64,000 nt of DNA from Acanthochromis polyacanthus (taxonomy: Eukaryota > Chordata > Actinopteri > Pomacentridae). The notes beneath the pieces are model-generated. The model was not told the origin of the DNA. It saw only the letters and a program-made list of their open reading frames with translations, and did no database searches. A program made the position numbers and the translations under genes. Position 1 is the stretch's first letter. The number at the start of each line of letters is the position of its first letter. The DNA lies in assembly GCF_021347895.1 (NCBI RefSeq), contig NC_067123.1:40168027-40232026 (forward strand), given 5' to 3'. Below, piece by piece: positions 35,448 to 46,169 of this stretch.

Positions 35448-35978
35448 CCCTTTAAGCTTCAGTCAATTCCAGCCGTTTTCAGTACAAAAAATCGCTAATA
35501 TTCTATTTTTAAATAAAAAAAAATTACGAAAAATACGGGGAATATTGGACGGGCATCGCGAGGTGCATTTCCTTGAAAATGACCGATTCGGGGATTTTAT
35601 ACCGACTTCAGGACATGTTTTGGATAAAATAGTTTACTGGCTTGTGTCATCTGATGTAAAAGGTTGGACTATGGCCGTTTTTTGTGGAATCTTTTTTTGT
35701 GTGTAATAATGAACCCGGAAATGTGAGTCGCGCTGTGTGCGTTGAAGCCGTGTATAGAGAACGGATGGATGGATATTTGTTTTTGTCGGACAAATGTGTT
35801 TTTCTCACCCGCTGTGGTAATCACATCTGAAAGTGGTTTATACCGGCGGATTCATGAGAATCTAAGCTTTCCATCGGTGTATAGTGTTTGTATAATCGTG
35901 TTTGCAGCCGTCGGACATTCTTGAAATTCCTATGCAAATTAGTAGGTGTACCGCCGGCGGTACACTGAAGTTTAAGGG
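35448..35978. mobile_element. piggyBac-type MITE inside the purine tract
   Basis: It starts CCCTTTAAGCTTCAGT after TTAA (35444-35447) and ends with the reverse complement of CCCTTAAACTTCAGT, followed by TT and then TTAA (35981-35984). It interrupts purine-rich DNA on both sides, so it is clearly an insertion. The interior (531 bp) has no transposase and is unrelated to the element at 6182. The two extra T bases at the right junction are unexplained. Confidence 0.7.
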
Positions 35979-35984
35979 TTTTAA

Positions 35985-36090
35985 GGACGGCAAGACGAGA
36001 AAAGAGGGGAAATAGGAAAACTGTAAGGATGGAAGAGATAAAGGCCAAAAAGAAAAGATAAACAAAGAAAACATGGAAAAAGGGAAACAG
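35985..36090 (+). repeat. Continuation of polypurine tract
   Basis: A/G-rich text resuming right after the piggyBac-type insertion. Confidence 0.6.
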
Positions 36091-36197
36091 ATCATAAAGT
36101 AAAATACTGTTAAGTATTCTAACAGCAAAGTTCATGGGATTCTTGTCAAAAATACATTTAAAAACTGTCAAATCTGATGCTTTTTGGACGCATTCTA

Positions 36198-36586
36198 CAG
36201 CCATGGCCATAAGTTTGGACACAGCATGACTTCCTGTGTCTGTTTTGATGTCTATTACAGAACATAACTAATATTTTTTGACAGCACCAGTTTAAATAGT
36301 CAACAAATCAACAAGGGATATAATATTATCAATAAATTCCAACAATTGGAACAACTTTGTTCCCAAAACATAATATTAGAAGAAAATAACAAAAAAAGCA
36401 GTACTTTCACAACCGAATTTGGTAAGAATAACAAAATGACACCAAACTCTTTTGATGTTTTTTTTAAATATGAAACTTAATATAGTTCTCAGGAGTTGTG
36501 TACTGTATTGTAAGTGACAATTTTGTGGTATTTTCTAAGATTCACAAGCGTCATGGTACTTGTGTCCAAACTTATGGCCATGGCTG
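36198..36586. mobile_element. Tc1/mariner-type MITE
   Basis: A 389-bp element with perfect 26-bp terminal inverted repeats starting CAGCCATGGCCATAAGTTTG, flanked by TA on both sides (36196-36197 and 36587-36588). Inside is AT-rich non-coding DNA. The TA target and terminus style are those of Tc1/mariner. Confidence 0.85.
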
Positions 36587-36588
36587 TA

Positions 36589-37341
36589 CAAAAACGGTCG
36601 TGACAAATGAAGTGAACAGGAATTCTTTACACAGTAGCTCAGCTTTACGAGGATCAGTTTGAACAAAAAAAAACCTTTTTCTGTTGTTTGTGAAAGTGCA
36701 AAAATCGGCTTTTTGAAGTAGGAAGCCCCACATGAATATCAATGATTTTAAAAACTGCAGCCTTGCTCACATTAAATCTCTGATAAAAATATGTAGAGTA
36801 TCATCTAGTGCAGTAAAATAACAGCTAACCAACAGTTAATATCATGCTTTATCTGTCTAGGAGGCTATCCAGCTTACTTTATGCTGCATTAGCTTGCTGC
36901 TCCATTAGCCAGCTAGCTTGAATTGTTCGCTAACGTTGGCTAAACATCACTGCTGATTTTGAATTTTAAGTTATGAATTTAAATATCAACTATAACAAGT
37001 AATAGGTCGAACTTTTGTGCTACAGGCCCCTCAACTGTAAAAGATTTGCCAACAATAAAATTCTTTTTACTGCAGCTAAAATCAGAGCAAAATTGGAGAA
37101 TACAGTCAATTTAATGCACAAGAAAAAGGTCTGAACTGCACAAAGAGACATGTGAAGTTAATTTAAATCAAATTTAACTTTATAACAACAAAACTGGAGT
37201 CTGGTACGATTTATTTAGCTTCTAAATTTGTTCACTTCTGGTGTACGTCACTAAATGAGAACTTTTAAAAGAGAAAAGAGTTGTTCTTAAAGAAGCTTTA
37301 TTTTTTCAGTTTATTCTTTATAACTAAAGTCTAGTGACACT
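36589..37341. other. Unannotated stretch
   Basis: AT-rich, with AGCTAGC-type text near 36870-36925. No gene recognised. Confidence 0.3.
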
Positions 37342-37345
37342 ATTA

Positions 37346-38001
37346 GGGTCAATACATAATTGTGGGACTTTTTGTATCATAGCTGACATTTTTCCTGTTT
37401 TCAGGTCTAAAACCAACATGGCCGCCTATAACCAAACACCACATGGTATTTTAGAGGAAGATTCTTCTAAATATTAGACATACAGCTGAGTAAAATTGAA
37501 ACGGAAAGTTATTTCTAAAGATATCATAGTAAACCTGTTGACTACTTTACATTAAATAAGTCAGAAAGCCTTGGAGTCTTCCAGTCTTTTTTTCAGGAGG
37601 AAATGACATCATGTGGAGCAGGTCATGTGATCTGGAATTAACACACTTCCTGGAGAGGAGTTTTTGGAACGGGGAGCTTAGGGGAAAGTGATTAAATTTG
37701 TTATTTTCTATATAAAATTTGATATATTGGCAAAAAAGATATATCTGAAATACCTGATTCTCTCAACTTAATAAAAAGAACACAATCCAAACTATTTCTG
37801 AATCATTAAATTGGAACGGTTATTTAGTCGACACTTTAGTGATATCCAGTCATTTTTATTAATAAGTGATTGTTTCCACAATAAATAATTATGAAATTTG
37901 TAAAGACATGATCATAATGAACATAATTTTTTTACTTTTAATAAAAATGTATGCAGATATATCCCATGGACTTCAAAAGTCCCTCAGTTACAGGTTGACC
38001 C
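37346..38001 (+). mobile_element. 650-bp inverted-repeat family, copy 2
   Basis: The ends are GGGTCAATACATAATTGTGG and, reversed, GGGTCAACCTGTAACTGAGG. The 4-bp repeat ATTA flanks it at 37342-37345 and 38002-38005. It aligns end to end, inverted, with 32009-32659. It is non-coding. The 4-bp duplication and GGGTCA terminus do not let me choose a superfamily. Confidence 0.75.
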
Positions 38002-38005
38002 ATTA

Positions 38006-38722
38006 AACAGCAGGCCTCATGTTCTGCTGTAAATCAGTCTTACAGTCATTAACTCCTGCAGTAGATTCTGTTGCAGTGACAGCTTTAAAGTCCAGCCTTC
38101 AGCAGGAAAAAGACCCAAAATGGCTGAACTGATGGAGCCTGTGGAGCCTCTGAATGGACGTGGTGTCATCAGAGGAGAGAGTTTCAAAAACGCTGGGGGA
38201 TTATGTCAAAGAAATGAAGCATTCAGACGGCTTAGTGGCACAATTAAATGATGGTGGTGAAGAGACAGAGACAAAGAGACGGAGGGCGAGAGGGGAAGAC
38301 GGACGGACAGTCTGTCTGTCTGCCTCCTCGCTCTGCTTCGTCGCCGCTCCGCTGTGATGGATTGAGGGAGGTGATGACACATGACAGCTTCTACCTCTAT
38401 CCAAACACAGACTTCCCTGTGCACACTAAGTGGAGGGTTTGATTCCTGCTCTCCTCTCATTTCTCTCTCCTCGTCGCTGCTTTCTCTTCCACTTCCTCCT
38501 CCCCTCTCTTTGCGTTTGCTTCGCTTCCCTCCTTTACCTTCCAGGTGGGTGACGGCAGACACAGCAGCTGCAGCTAACGAGCTAGCAGCTGCTGCTAAAC
38601 CCTGCTGGCTTCACGTTTCTCCATTCTACAGTCTGTTCAGTCCACCCACAAGTCTAAGCAGCTCCACGGCAGGTTAATGGATAATTATACATTAGCACAA
38701 CTGAGGGCTTATTTTCAGATCT
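38006..38722. other. Unannotated stretch
   Basis: A locally G/C- and purine-rich segment at 38150-38600 with a GGACGGACAGTCTGTCTGTC palindrome near 38303. Overlapping frames on both strands carry no domain. Confidence 0.3.
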
Positions 38723-39384
38723 TAGGGCAGTCCAACATGAGGCCCGTGGTCCAAAAGTGGTCCTCCAGAGGGCCCAATCCGGCCCTCAAAGTGGAAAAAT
38801 TACAGAGAAGACATTAACTGCAGATTGTAAATTAGTAAAACTATAAATTTAAAATCATTTCTAGACCATGACAAGTTGTTTGGATCAGAAAGTAAAATAC
38901 TGGATTGTTCTTTTGTCATTTTGTGTCTCATTTTCTAATATTTTGTCTTGTTTTTGTTGGGTTTTTTCTTTTTTTTGTCTGACTTTTGTCATTTTGATCA
39001 CAAAATAAAATCCTCTGATTCAGTTCCAGGTGACTAAATGTTGTGTTCCTTTGTAGACACTCTGTGATCTGGAAGTTGTAATGTGGAAATGATAAACTGA
39101 GGATGAATGCTGATGAAACTGAATTTCTTTTTCTTCAGAAATTTCAGGTTGTTCATAATGTTTTGTAAAAAGAAAATTTCTTAAGTATTATAATAATAAT
39201 ACATTGTATTTATATGCACCTTTAATTCTTTAAATGTGAACTTTTTTGCACTATAACAAAGGAACCATCAGGAGTCGTGGTTATTTATCGGTCGTTATGC
39301 TGTGGTTTTACTGGTTTTACTGGTCCGGTCCACTGCGGATCAAACTGGGCTGAATGTGGAGCTAAGATGAGTTTGACTCGTCTG
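38723..39384 (+). mobile_element. hAT-array family, copy G (minimal array)
   Basis: The left end TAGGGCAGTCCAACATGAGG and the conserved left flank lead into only about 90 bp of array (38910-38998). A complete right flank and the end GATGAGTTTGACTCGTCTG follow. It is the best view of the element with little expansion. A small insertion at 39186-39232 (AATAATAATACATTGTATTT and on) interrupts the right flank. Confidence 0.8.
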
Positions 39385-42300
39385 TCTCAGGCCCTCGGTT
39401 CGCTCATCTATAAAAACACTTTGCTCACAGGTAGAACAGACCTGCAGACGTTTTGACTCGTCCCTGTGGGAAGCGTAGAGATTTATTAATCATGGTTACG
39501 TTGCTCTATCGGGACGTCTAGCTTCTGTGAATACCACCTCAGTGCCCCGTCACGCTGGGACACTTAAACCCCGTTCAGACACAGAATGTAAAACATCACG
39601 GCTCCATCAGTCTGCTGAAACGGCGACATTCTGTCATTCAGATATAGGTCACTCTGAATATTAAACTTCCTCACGCATCCACTCAGACAGAGCTGCAACG
39701 ATGGAGGAGATAGTGGCGGTACGTGCAGTATGATGAAATAAAACCGCAGATGACATCAAATAAAGGAGGTACTGATAGAAATAAAGCGAATAAATACAAA
39801 TCTAAGGCTGCAAGGTTCAATCTTAACTGTAAAAAATGGATTTGATGGGTTTTTTCCTTCATATTACAGATTTTTCTTGATATTTCTGAAAAACTGAAAA
39901 ATAGGGTTAGCATAACATACTGCAGTAACATATAAACAACTTTTTTCAACGTTAAGACTTAAAAGAGAAACTCTAATCTCTGTCTATTTCCCAAATATTT
40001 CCCTATTATTTAAACTTTACTCATGCAAAAATTATTTCCAAAATATATTTCTAAAATTAGATGCAATAAATGACAGAAAATACATTTGTTACTTAAATAG
40101 CAAATATTTATTATTGATGTTTGGACAACAAAAGGCTCAATGGACGGGTTTTCATTAGTTTATATCTATAAACAGTGGTAAGCTGTCAAAATAGAGGCTT
40201 TTATAATAATATATTATTTATGATTATATTTATCTATTATTCAGTTTTATTATTCTCAGTAGCATCTTTGCACATAAATATTGTTCATTTAACATTAAAA
40301 ACACATGATTTCATATCAAATTAAGGCAAACAAAGTCTTAATTAGAGATAATTACAAAAACTGGTATATTTTCTATGACTGTATAGCTTTTTGGGTGTCC
40401 CAGCTGCCAGAATAAGTTGATCTAACAGCTGATCAGCGTGGAGGCTGGATCAGCGCTGTGTACTTTACTTCAGCGTCAGCGCTCATCAGCTGCAGATAAA
40501 TGATGCTTCACATCACCACTGTCCTCAGGTTCAGTCCTGAGCTCCACCAAAGCTGACGGGATATTTTTATTTCGCTGTAAAATCTCATCCTTTTATAGTC
40601 AAACTGTTTTCCCGTCACATCAAGTTTGTCCTATTACTGAGATTTTCCAGCTTCACAGCCTCATGGAACGATGCTTTTGGCAGGAGTCTAATTATTGTGA
40701 GCATGGATGTGTTTCCAGAATTAGACCTCTCTAATCATTAAGGTAACAACCGAGTCACGCTCCTTGTCAATCTGAGTGTTTATCCGTTTAATAGGAGTGG
40801 ATGGACATGAGACTTGTGCCATAACTTCTACAGAAACGTGAGCGAGGTTCTCTGTCAGACAAACGCCTGAAATTGCTTTTAACCCTAGTGTCATCCTACA
40901 GACCATAAAAGAATCAAACCACAGGAACTTTTCTTTAAAAAGTTCCACAAACTATCTCATCTATCATCAAAACAGTTGACAAGTTGTCACGAATTCTGAT
41001 TCAGATTGTGTTTCTACAACAAAAGTCCAACATCTTTTGAAAAGTCAAAACGTCTGCCATGAAAAAAGGAAACATCTGGAGACGGCAACATCGCTAAAAC
41101 AAAGTCCGACAAGACGAGAAACATTCACGCACATCTCAGAATCTAAACCACGTTACTTAGAGTCCAAACACTTCAAACGTCTGTGCACATGAGCATGGTA
41201 AAAAGAAGACTTGTTCACCTTTGTTTTGTCTTCCAAAGAAAAGAAATTTGGCTCCTCTCTTGGTTTAAAACCCTATAATCAGAAATATGGGTAGACAAGC
41301 TGTTGGTATCCATCATAAAGGCTTCTATGAACACATGTACTTAATGCTACATATTTATGTCTGCTCCTATGTTTCCACATGAGAGTAAAAAGCACAAAAC
41401 TGGGACAATCATGAGTTAATCCAAATAATGAACCACAAACCACGATTGATATCTGTTCCCTCAGCCAGGCAGCCTTTCTTTATTCCATCTGAAGCCTCGT
41501 GTTCACGCCGCCTCCAGCCTCGGGAGGTAAATCAGGCTTTCAGAGTTTTGTTATTTTGTGTTACATCAGCAAGTTCCCGCCAAACCTCCTCAACTCTCAT
41601 CCTCACAAATCAGCCCAGTGCCGCCTGAAGAAACCACCACAGACTGCTACCTGTGGACATCTACTGTCAATTTCATGCTCTGCTGCAGCAACGCTGTGGC
41701 AAAGAAAAGCATGAAAGCTGCAGGAATGAATGATAGTGCTGATCAGGTGCTTTATATTTTCTTTATTCAACAGGGAGGTCTTTGAATCATCTGCATTATT
41801 TCTTTGTTTCAGGCTCAGATTTTGCAGCCCTCGTCTTCTCTCCAGTAGACCCCGCTTGGTTCAAATCTGCTCTCAGAAACGTTGCTCTGCGTTCTGTTGC
41901 TGCGTAAATGTGCTTCAGTTTAATGCACCTCCTCCACTCGGACTGCTTCTGTGCACTCGTGAAACTTCTACTTTAAGATTTGTGCTCTTGGATTATCCTC
42001 AACAAAAGCCCCCGACCGGGTGAACGCCAGCCATGACACTGATGCAGAAATTATCTGTGCCTCCCCTCCAGTCTTATTATATCCAACACATTTGTTGTCT
42101 TGGAGGACTTTTGGACTTACACCAGTGTCCTTTTTGTTGTTTTTTTACTATAATAGCAGCATATATTTGCTGCCTCGCTGCACATCGGCTTCTCGCCGCA
42201 TCGCTAGAGGAGAAAATGAGCTCAGTTACAGGTGGTTACTGTTTAACAGCAGGAGGCTGCCAGCGTGGATCACCAAGTCCAACACCTCGGCTCTTTATTT

Positions 42301-42545
42301 TATCCTCATTGAATGGGTGAAGTCTTATTTGTCTCACGAAAAAAAACATCCATAATATAGTTGGCTTTACAATCAGTGACGCAAACACTCCGTTACTAGG
42401 AAACAAACGACAACATAGACAGAAATGTCCCTTTCTCTGAAAAGCATTTCAGAAAATGTAGGAAAAATCTAGACATCAAAATAACATTCAGTGAAACTAC
42501 CACCGGAGAAGAACGCCAGTTTGGGATGATTATGCAAAATCCAGA
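39385..42545. other. Unannotated stretch
   Basis: About 3.2 kb with no transposon termini or gene recognised. The part 39780-40400 is very AT-rich. Several overlapping plus-strand frames at 41428-42355 show no domain or consistent splice sites. Confidence 0.3.
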
Positions 42546-43118
42546 GATGGATGGATGGATGGATGGATGGATGGATGGATGGATGGATGGATGGATGGAT
42601 GGATGGATGGATGGATGGATGGATGGATGGATGGATGGATGGATGGATGGATGGAGGGATGGATGGATGGATGGATGGAGGGATGGATGGATGGATGGAT
42701 GGATGGATGGATGGATGGATGGATGGATGGAGGAATGGATGGATGGATGGAGGAATGGATGGAGGGATGGATGGATGGATGGATGGATGGATGGATGGAG
42801 GAATGGATGGATGGATGGAGGAATGGATGGATGGATGGATGGATGGATGGATGGATGGATGGATGGATGGAGGATGGATGGATGGAGGAATGGGTGGATG
42901 GATGGATGGATGGATGGAGGATGGATGGATGGAGGAATGGGTGGATGGATGGATGGATGGATGGATGCATGGATGGATGATGGATGGATGGATGGAGAGA
43001 TGGAGGGATGGATGGATGAATGGATGGATGGAGAGATGGATGGATGGATGGATGGATGGAGAGACGGATGGATGGATGGAGGGATGGATGGATGGATGGA
43101 TGGATGGATGGATGGATA
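42546..43118 (+). repeat. (ATGG)n microsatellite, about 570 bp
   Basis: GGAT units with interspersed GGAG and GGA variants, increasing toward the right. Because four is not a multiple of three, all frames are open and give Met-Asp-Gly-Trp or Ile-His-Pro-Ser repeats. These are artefacts. Confidence 0.95.
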
Positions 43119-43150
43119 CTTTATTAATCCTGAGGGAAATTCAAGTTACT
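43115..43150 (-). mobile_element. LINE tail next to microsatellite
   Basis: Read in reverse: ACTTGAATTTCCCTCAGGAT, then AATAAAGTATC and CCAT repeats. This is the usual end of a fish retrotransposon, so the microsatellite probably grew from its tail. Confidence 0.55.
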
Positions 43151-43196
43151 GAATAATTACACCCACTGTTTTCAAAACACATCTAGTCATCCAGCA

Positions 43197-43400
43197 CAGG
43201 GGTGTCAAACATACGGCCTGGGGGCCAAAACCGGCCCACCAGAGGGTCTAATCTGGCCAGCGTGATGACTTTATAAAGTGAGAAAAAGATGGCAAGTTTC
43301 AGGAGCAAATGAAACCATGATTGAGTCAACTTGATGTAAAACACTTCAGTGAACATGCAGAATGTGAAATAAAATGTCAGTCAGGTTTGGTGGAACCCTA
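43197..43400 (+). mobile_element. Sister hAT family fragment
   Basis: It begins CAGGGGTGTCAAACATACGG, followed by GGGGCCAAAACCGGCCCACC and AGAGGGTCTAATCTGGCC. The terminus is shared with the array family but the interior is different and has no TTTTGTC array. The right end is not recognised. Confidence 0.6.
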
Positions 43401-43405
43401 TTGGT

Positions 43406-43699
43406 CAGGGGTGTCCAACATGCAGCAAAAACACGAAACAAATGACAAAGTCAGTCAAAAAACAACAAAAGAAGACAAAATATTACAAAAATGAGACACA
43501 AAATTACAAATGAACAATCTAGTGTTTTACTTTCTGATCCAAACAACTTGTCATGGTCTAGAAATGATTTTAAATTTATAGTTTTACTAATTTACAATCT
43601 GCAGTTAATGTCTTCTCTGTAATTTTTACACTTTGAGGACCGGATTGGACCCTCTGGAGGACCACTTTTGGACCACGGGCCTCATGTTGGACACCCCTG
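43406..43699 (-). mobile_element. hAT-array family, copy H (two left ends)
   Basis: Only 294 bp. Both ends carry the left-type terminus: CAGGGGTGTCCAACATG at the start and its reverse complement at the end. Other copies pair this with CAGGGGTGTCAAACTCAT. The array is only about 80 bp and the whole right flank is absent. Confidence 0.75.
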
Positions 43700-44291
43700 C
43701 TCTAACTGTTTGATAGGAAGTTTGCAACTTTATTAACATCCAAACTGCTCCCGCAACACCTCCTCTGTGTTCCTATATTAACCCACTGTCTTGCTCTAAC
43801 CCTCAATGAATCTGACAGCAGCTCTAGTTTCCGTCTTGTTTCATTTCGAGGTTCCTGACGTGACAAAAGGCAGCTTCATCCTCATCACCTGTGAAGGAGC
43901 GCTGGGTGGCTGACCCCTGAGGCTCAGATGATGCCTCGGCACTGAGCGGCCTCGCCTAAAGGGATGGGGAGGGAATATGGAATAAGCCTGGCAGCCTTTG
44001 ACAGTCTCAGCCAGAAAGCCACCGTCTTTATCCATCACACCTCGTCCGGCTTCAGCTCCTCACCAGAGATAAAGAGCCGGGATCGAGTCAGACAAGCCGC
44101 CGGCCTCAGGAACCTCATCCTGCTGCCTCAGCAGTCAGACGCCTCAAAATGGAGGAGAAGAGTTCAGCTCCCTGCTACCACCAGGCCACAGGTCACACAA
44201 ACATGTCCAAGATGCCAGTCAGCTCTGAACACAGACGGTCCACACAGTGCCTGCTGGGTAGACATCCACAGTGTTTCTGAAACCACTGGAA
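43700..44291. other. Unannotated stretch
   Basis: A 141-codon-sized plus-strand frame from 43964 runs into copy I and has no known domain. It may be exon-like text, but I cannot support a gene. Confidence 0.3.
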
Positions 44292-45545
44292 CAGGGGTGT
44301 CCAACATGAGGCCCGTGGGCCAAAAGTGGTCCTCCAGAGGGTCCAATCCGGCCCTCAAAGTGGAAAAACTCCAGAGAAGACATTAACTGCAGATTGTAAA
44401 TTAGTAAAACTATAAATTTAAAATCATTTCTAGACCATGACAAGTCGTTTGGATCAGAAAGTAAAATACTAGACTGTTCATTTTGTGTCTCATTTTTATT
44501 ATATTTTGTCCTTTTTTGTCTGACTTTTGTCATTTTGTTTCGCATTTTTTGTTTCATTTGTGTAATTTTTTGTCTTGTCTATTTTTTAATAACCTTTTCA
44601 AATTTTTTGTCTCTTATTTTGTTTGGTCTTTTTTCTCATTTTTAGTTATTTTATGCTCCCTTTTGTCAGTTTGTCTTGTTCTTGTCATTTTATGTCTCAT
44701 TTTTAGAATATTTTGTCTTGTTTTTGTTGTTTTTTCTCTTTTTTTCTGACTTTTGTCGTTTGTATCATGTTTTTGTCATTTGTGGAATATTTTGTCTTGT
44801 TCGTAGCATTTATTCATTTTTTCTAACTCTTCTTCCAACTTTTCTGTCTCTTTTTTGTTTTGTTTGCTGTCATTTGTCTCATTTTGTTGTTTTGTGTCTC
44901 GTTTTTGTAATATTTTATCTTGTTTTTGTTGTTTTTTGTCTTTTTTGTCTCACTTTTGTCGCTCGTCTCATGTTTTTGTCATTTTGTTTCTGGTTTTTGT
45001 CATTTTGTGTTTCCTTATTGTCTCGTTTGTGTTTTGTCTTATTTTTTTGTCATTTTGTGTTTTGCTGTATTCATTGTTTTGTGTGTAGTTTTGTGTATTT
45101 TGTCTCACTTGTGTTTGTCTATTTTTTCTGTTGTTTTTTCTCATTTTTATCACTTTACGTCTCATTTCTGTAACGTTTTGTCTTGTTTTTGTTGAGGGTT
45201 TCTGTCTTTTTTTGTGGTTTTGATCATAAAGTAAATCTTCTCTGCTTCAGTTCCAGGTGACTAAATGTTGTGTGTCTTTGCAGACACTCTGTGATCTGGA
45301 AGTTGTAATGAGGAAATGACAAACTGAGGATGAATTGCTGATGAAATAGAACTCATCTTTTTAAATTAATTTCAGGGTTTTGTGGAAAGATAATTCCTTA
45401 AATGTTAACTTTTTTTGCACTAGAACAAAAGAACCGTTAGGAGTTGTGGCTATTTATAGGTTATTATGCCGTGGTTTTACTGGTTTTACTGGTTTTACTG
45501 GTCCGGTCCACTGGAGATCAAACTGGACTGAATAGAACCTGACAT
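44292..45545 (+). mobile_element. hAT-array family, copy I
   Basis: The left terminus is CAGGGGTGTCCAACATGAGG. A 750-bp TTTTGTC array (44475-45225) follows, then the right flank with three tandem GGTTTTACTG decamers, fading at CAAACTGGACTGAATAGAAC. The right terminal repeat is lost. Confidence 0.8.
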
Positions 45546-45830
45546 TTCTGCTGTAGAAGAAAGAGGAGCTTTTAGTGGAAGGGGGTGAAGAAGACCTGCT
45601 AGCCAGGGAGGAAACCGTCTCCACATGCTTCGTGCATCACACAGGAAGAAAACAGGAGCGTTTCCAGCTAATGTCACACTGACCATCAGTCTGTAACTCC
45701 ATTATAGAGCGAGCTGCACTCAGAGCTGCTGTACAGCAACGGGAAGGGATGAACACGGTGTTTGCACTACATGACTGGAAACTCAATTCACACCGAGCTC
45801 ACAGGAAAACTGTTGAATCAGTCACACACA

Positions 45831-45859
45831 CATCATCATCATCATCATCATCATCATCA
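45831..45859 (+). repeat. (CAT)n microsatellite
   Basis: About nine uninterrupted CAT units. Confidence 0.9.
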
Positions 45860-46000
45860 GTGCCAGCAGGGCTTCGGTGGGGAGGGAGGGGTGCCTTCTT
45901 CTGGATCTGAATCCTAATTTCCCCCTGTCTGTCCTGGGGAGTGATCTTCACGCACACAGCCTGCTGCTCACTGTTGCACCAACTGCTGATGCACGAGCGT

Positions 46001-46008
46001 GCACACAC

Positions 46009-46061
<53 letters not shown>

Positions 46062-46062
46062 A
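46001..46062 (+). repeat. Compound (CA)n(GA)n microsatellite
   Basis: CA units with two CATA interruptions pass directly into GA units. Confidence 0.9.
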
Positions 46063-46169
46063 ACAGAAAACTGATCCTGGATCTGGTAGCTGCCCTACAG
46101 CTAATAATACTGGAGGGGGGGGGACAGAAGAGGGAGTAGAGGTGGAGGAGAGGTGGAGGAGAGGTGTGA

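Larger units (their letters stand above)
45546..46169. other. Stretch with microsatellites before a CpG-rich segment
   Basis: No gene recognised. It holds (CAT)n at 45831-45859 and a compound (CA)n(GA)n at 46001-46062. Confidence 0.4.

Noticed and set aside
34739..35455. Lys/Glu-rich open frames
   Set aside because: Compositional artefact of the polypurine tract; no domain or splice context.
42526..43156. Frames of about 200 codons with Met-Asp-Gly-Trp or Ile-His-Pro-Ser repeats
   Set aside because: Pure by-product of the (ATGG)n microsatellite; all frames are open.
43964..44386. A 140-codon plus-strand protein
   Set aside because: Its C-terminal third lies inside hAT copy I, and no domain or splice sites are evident.
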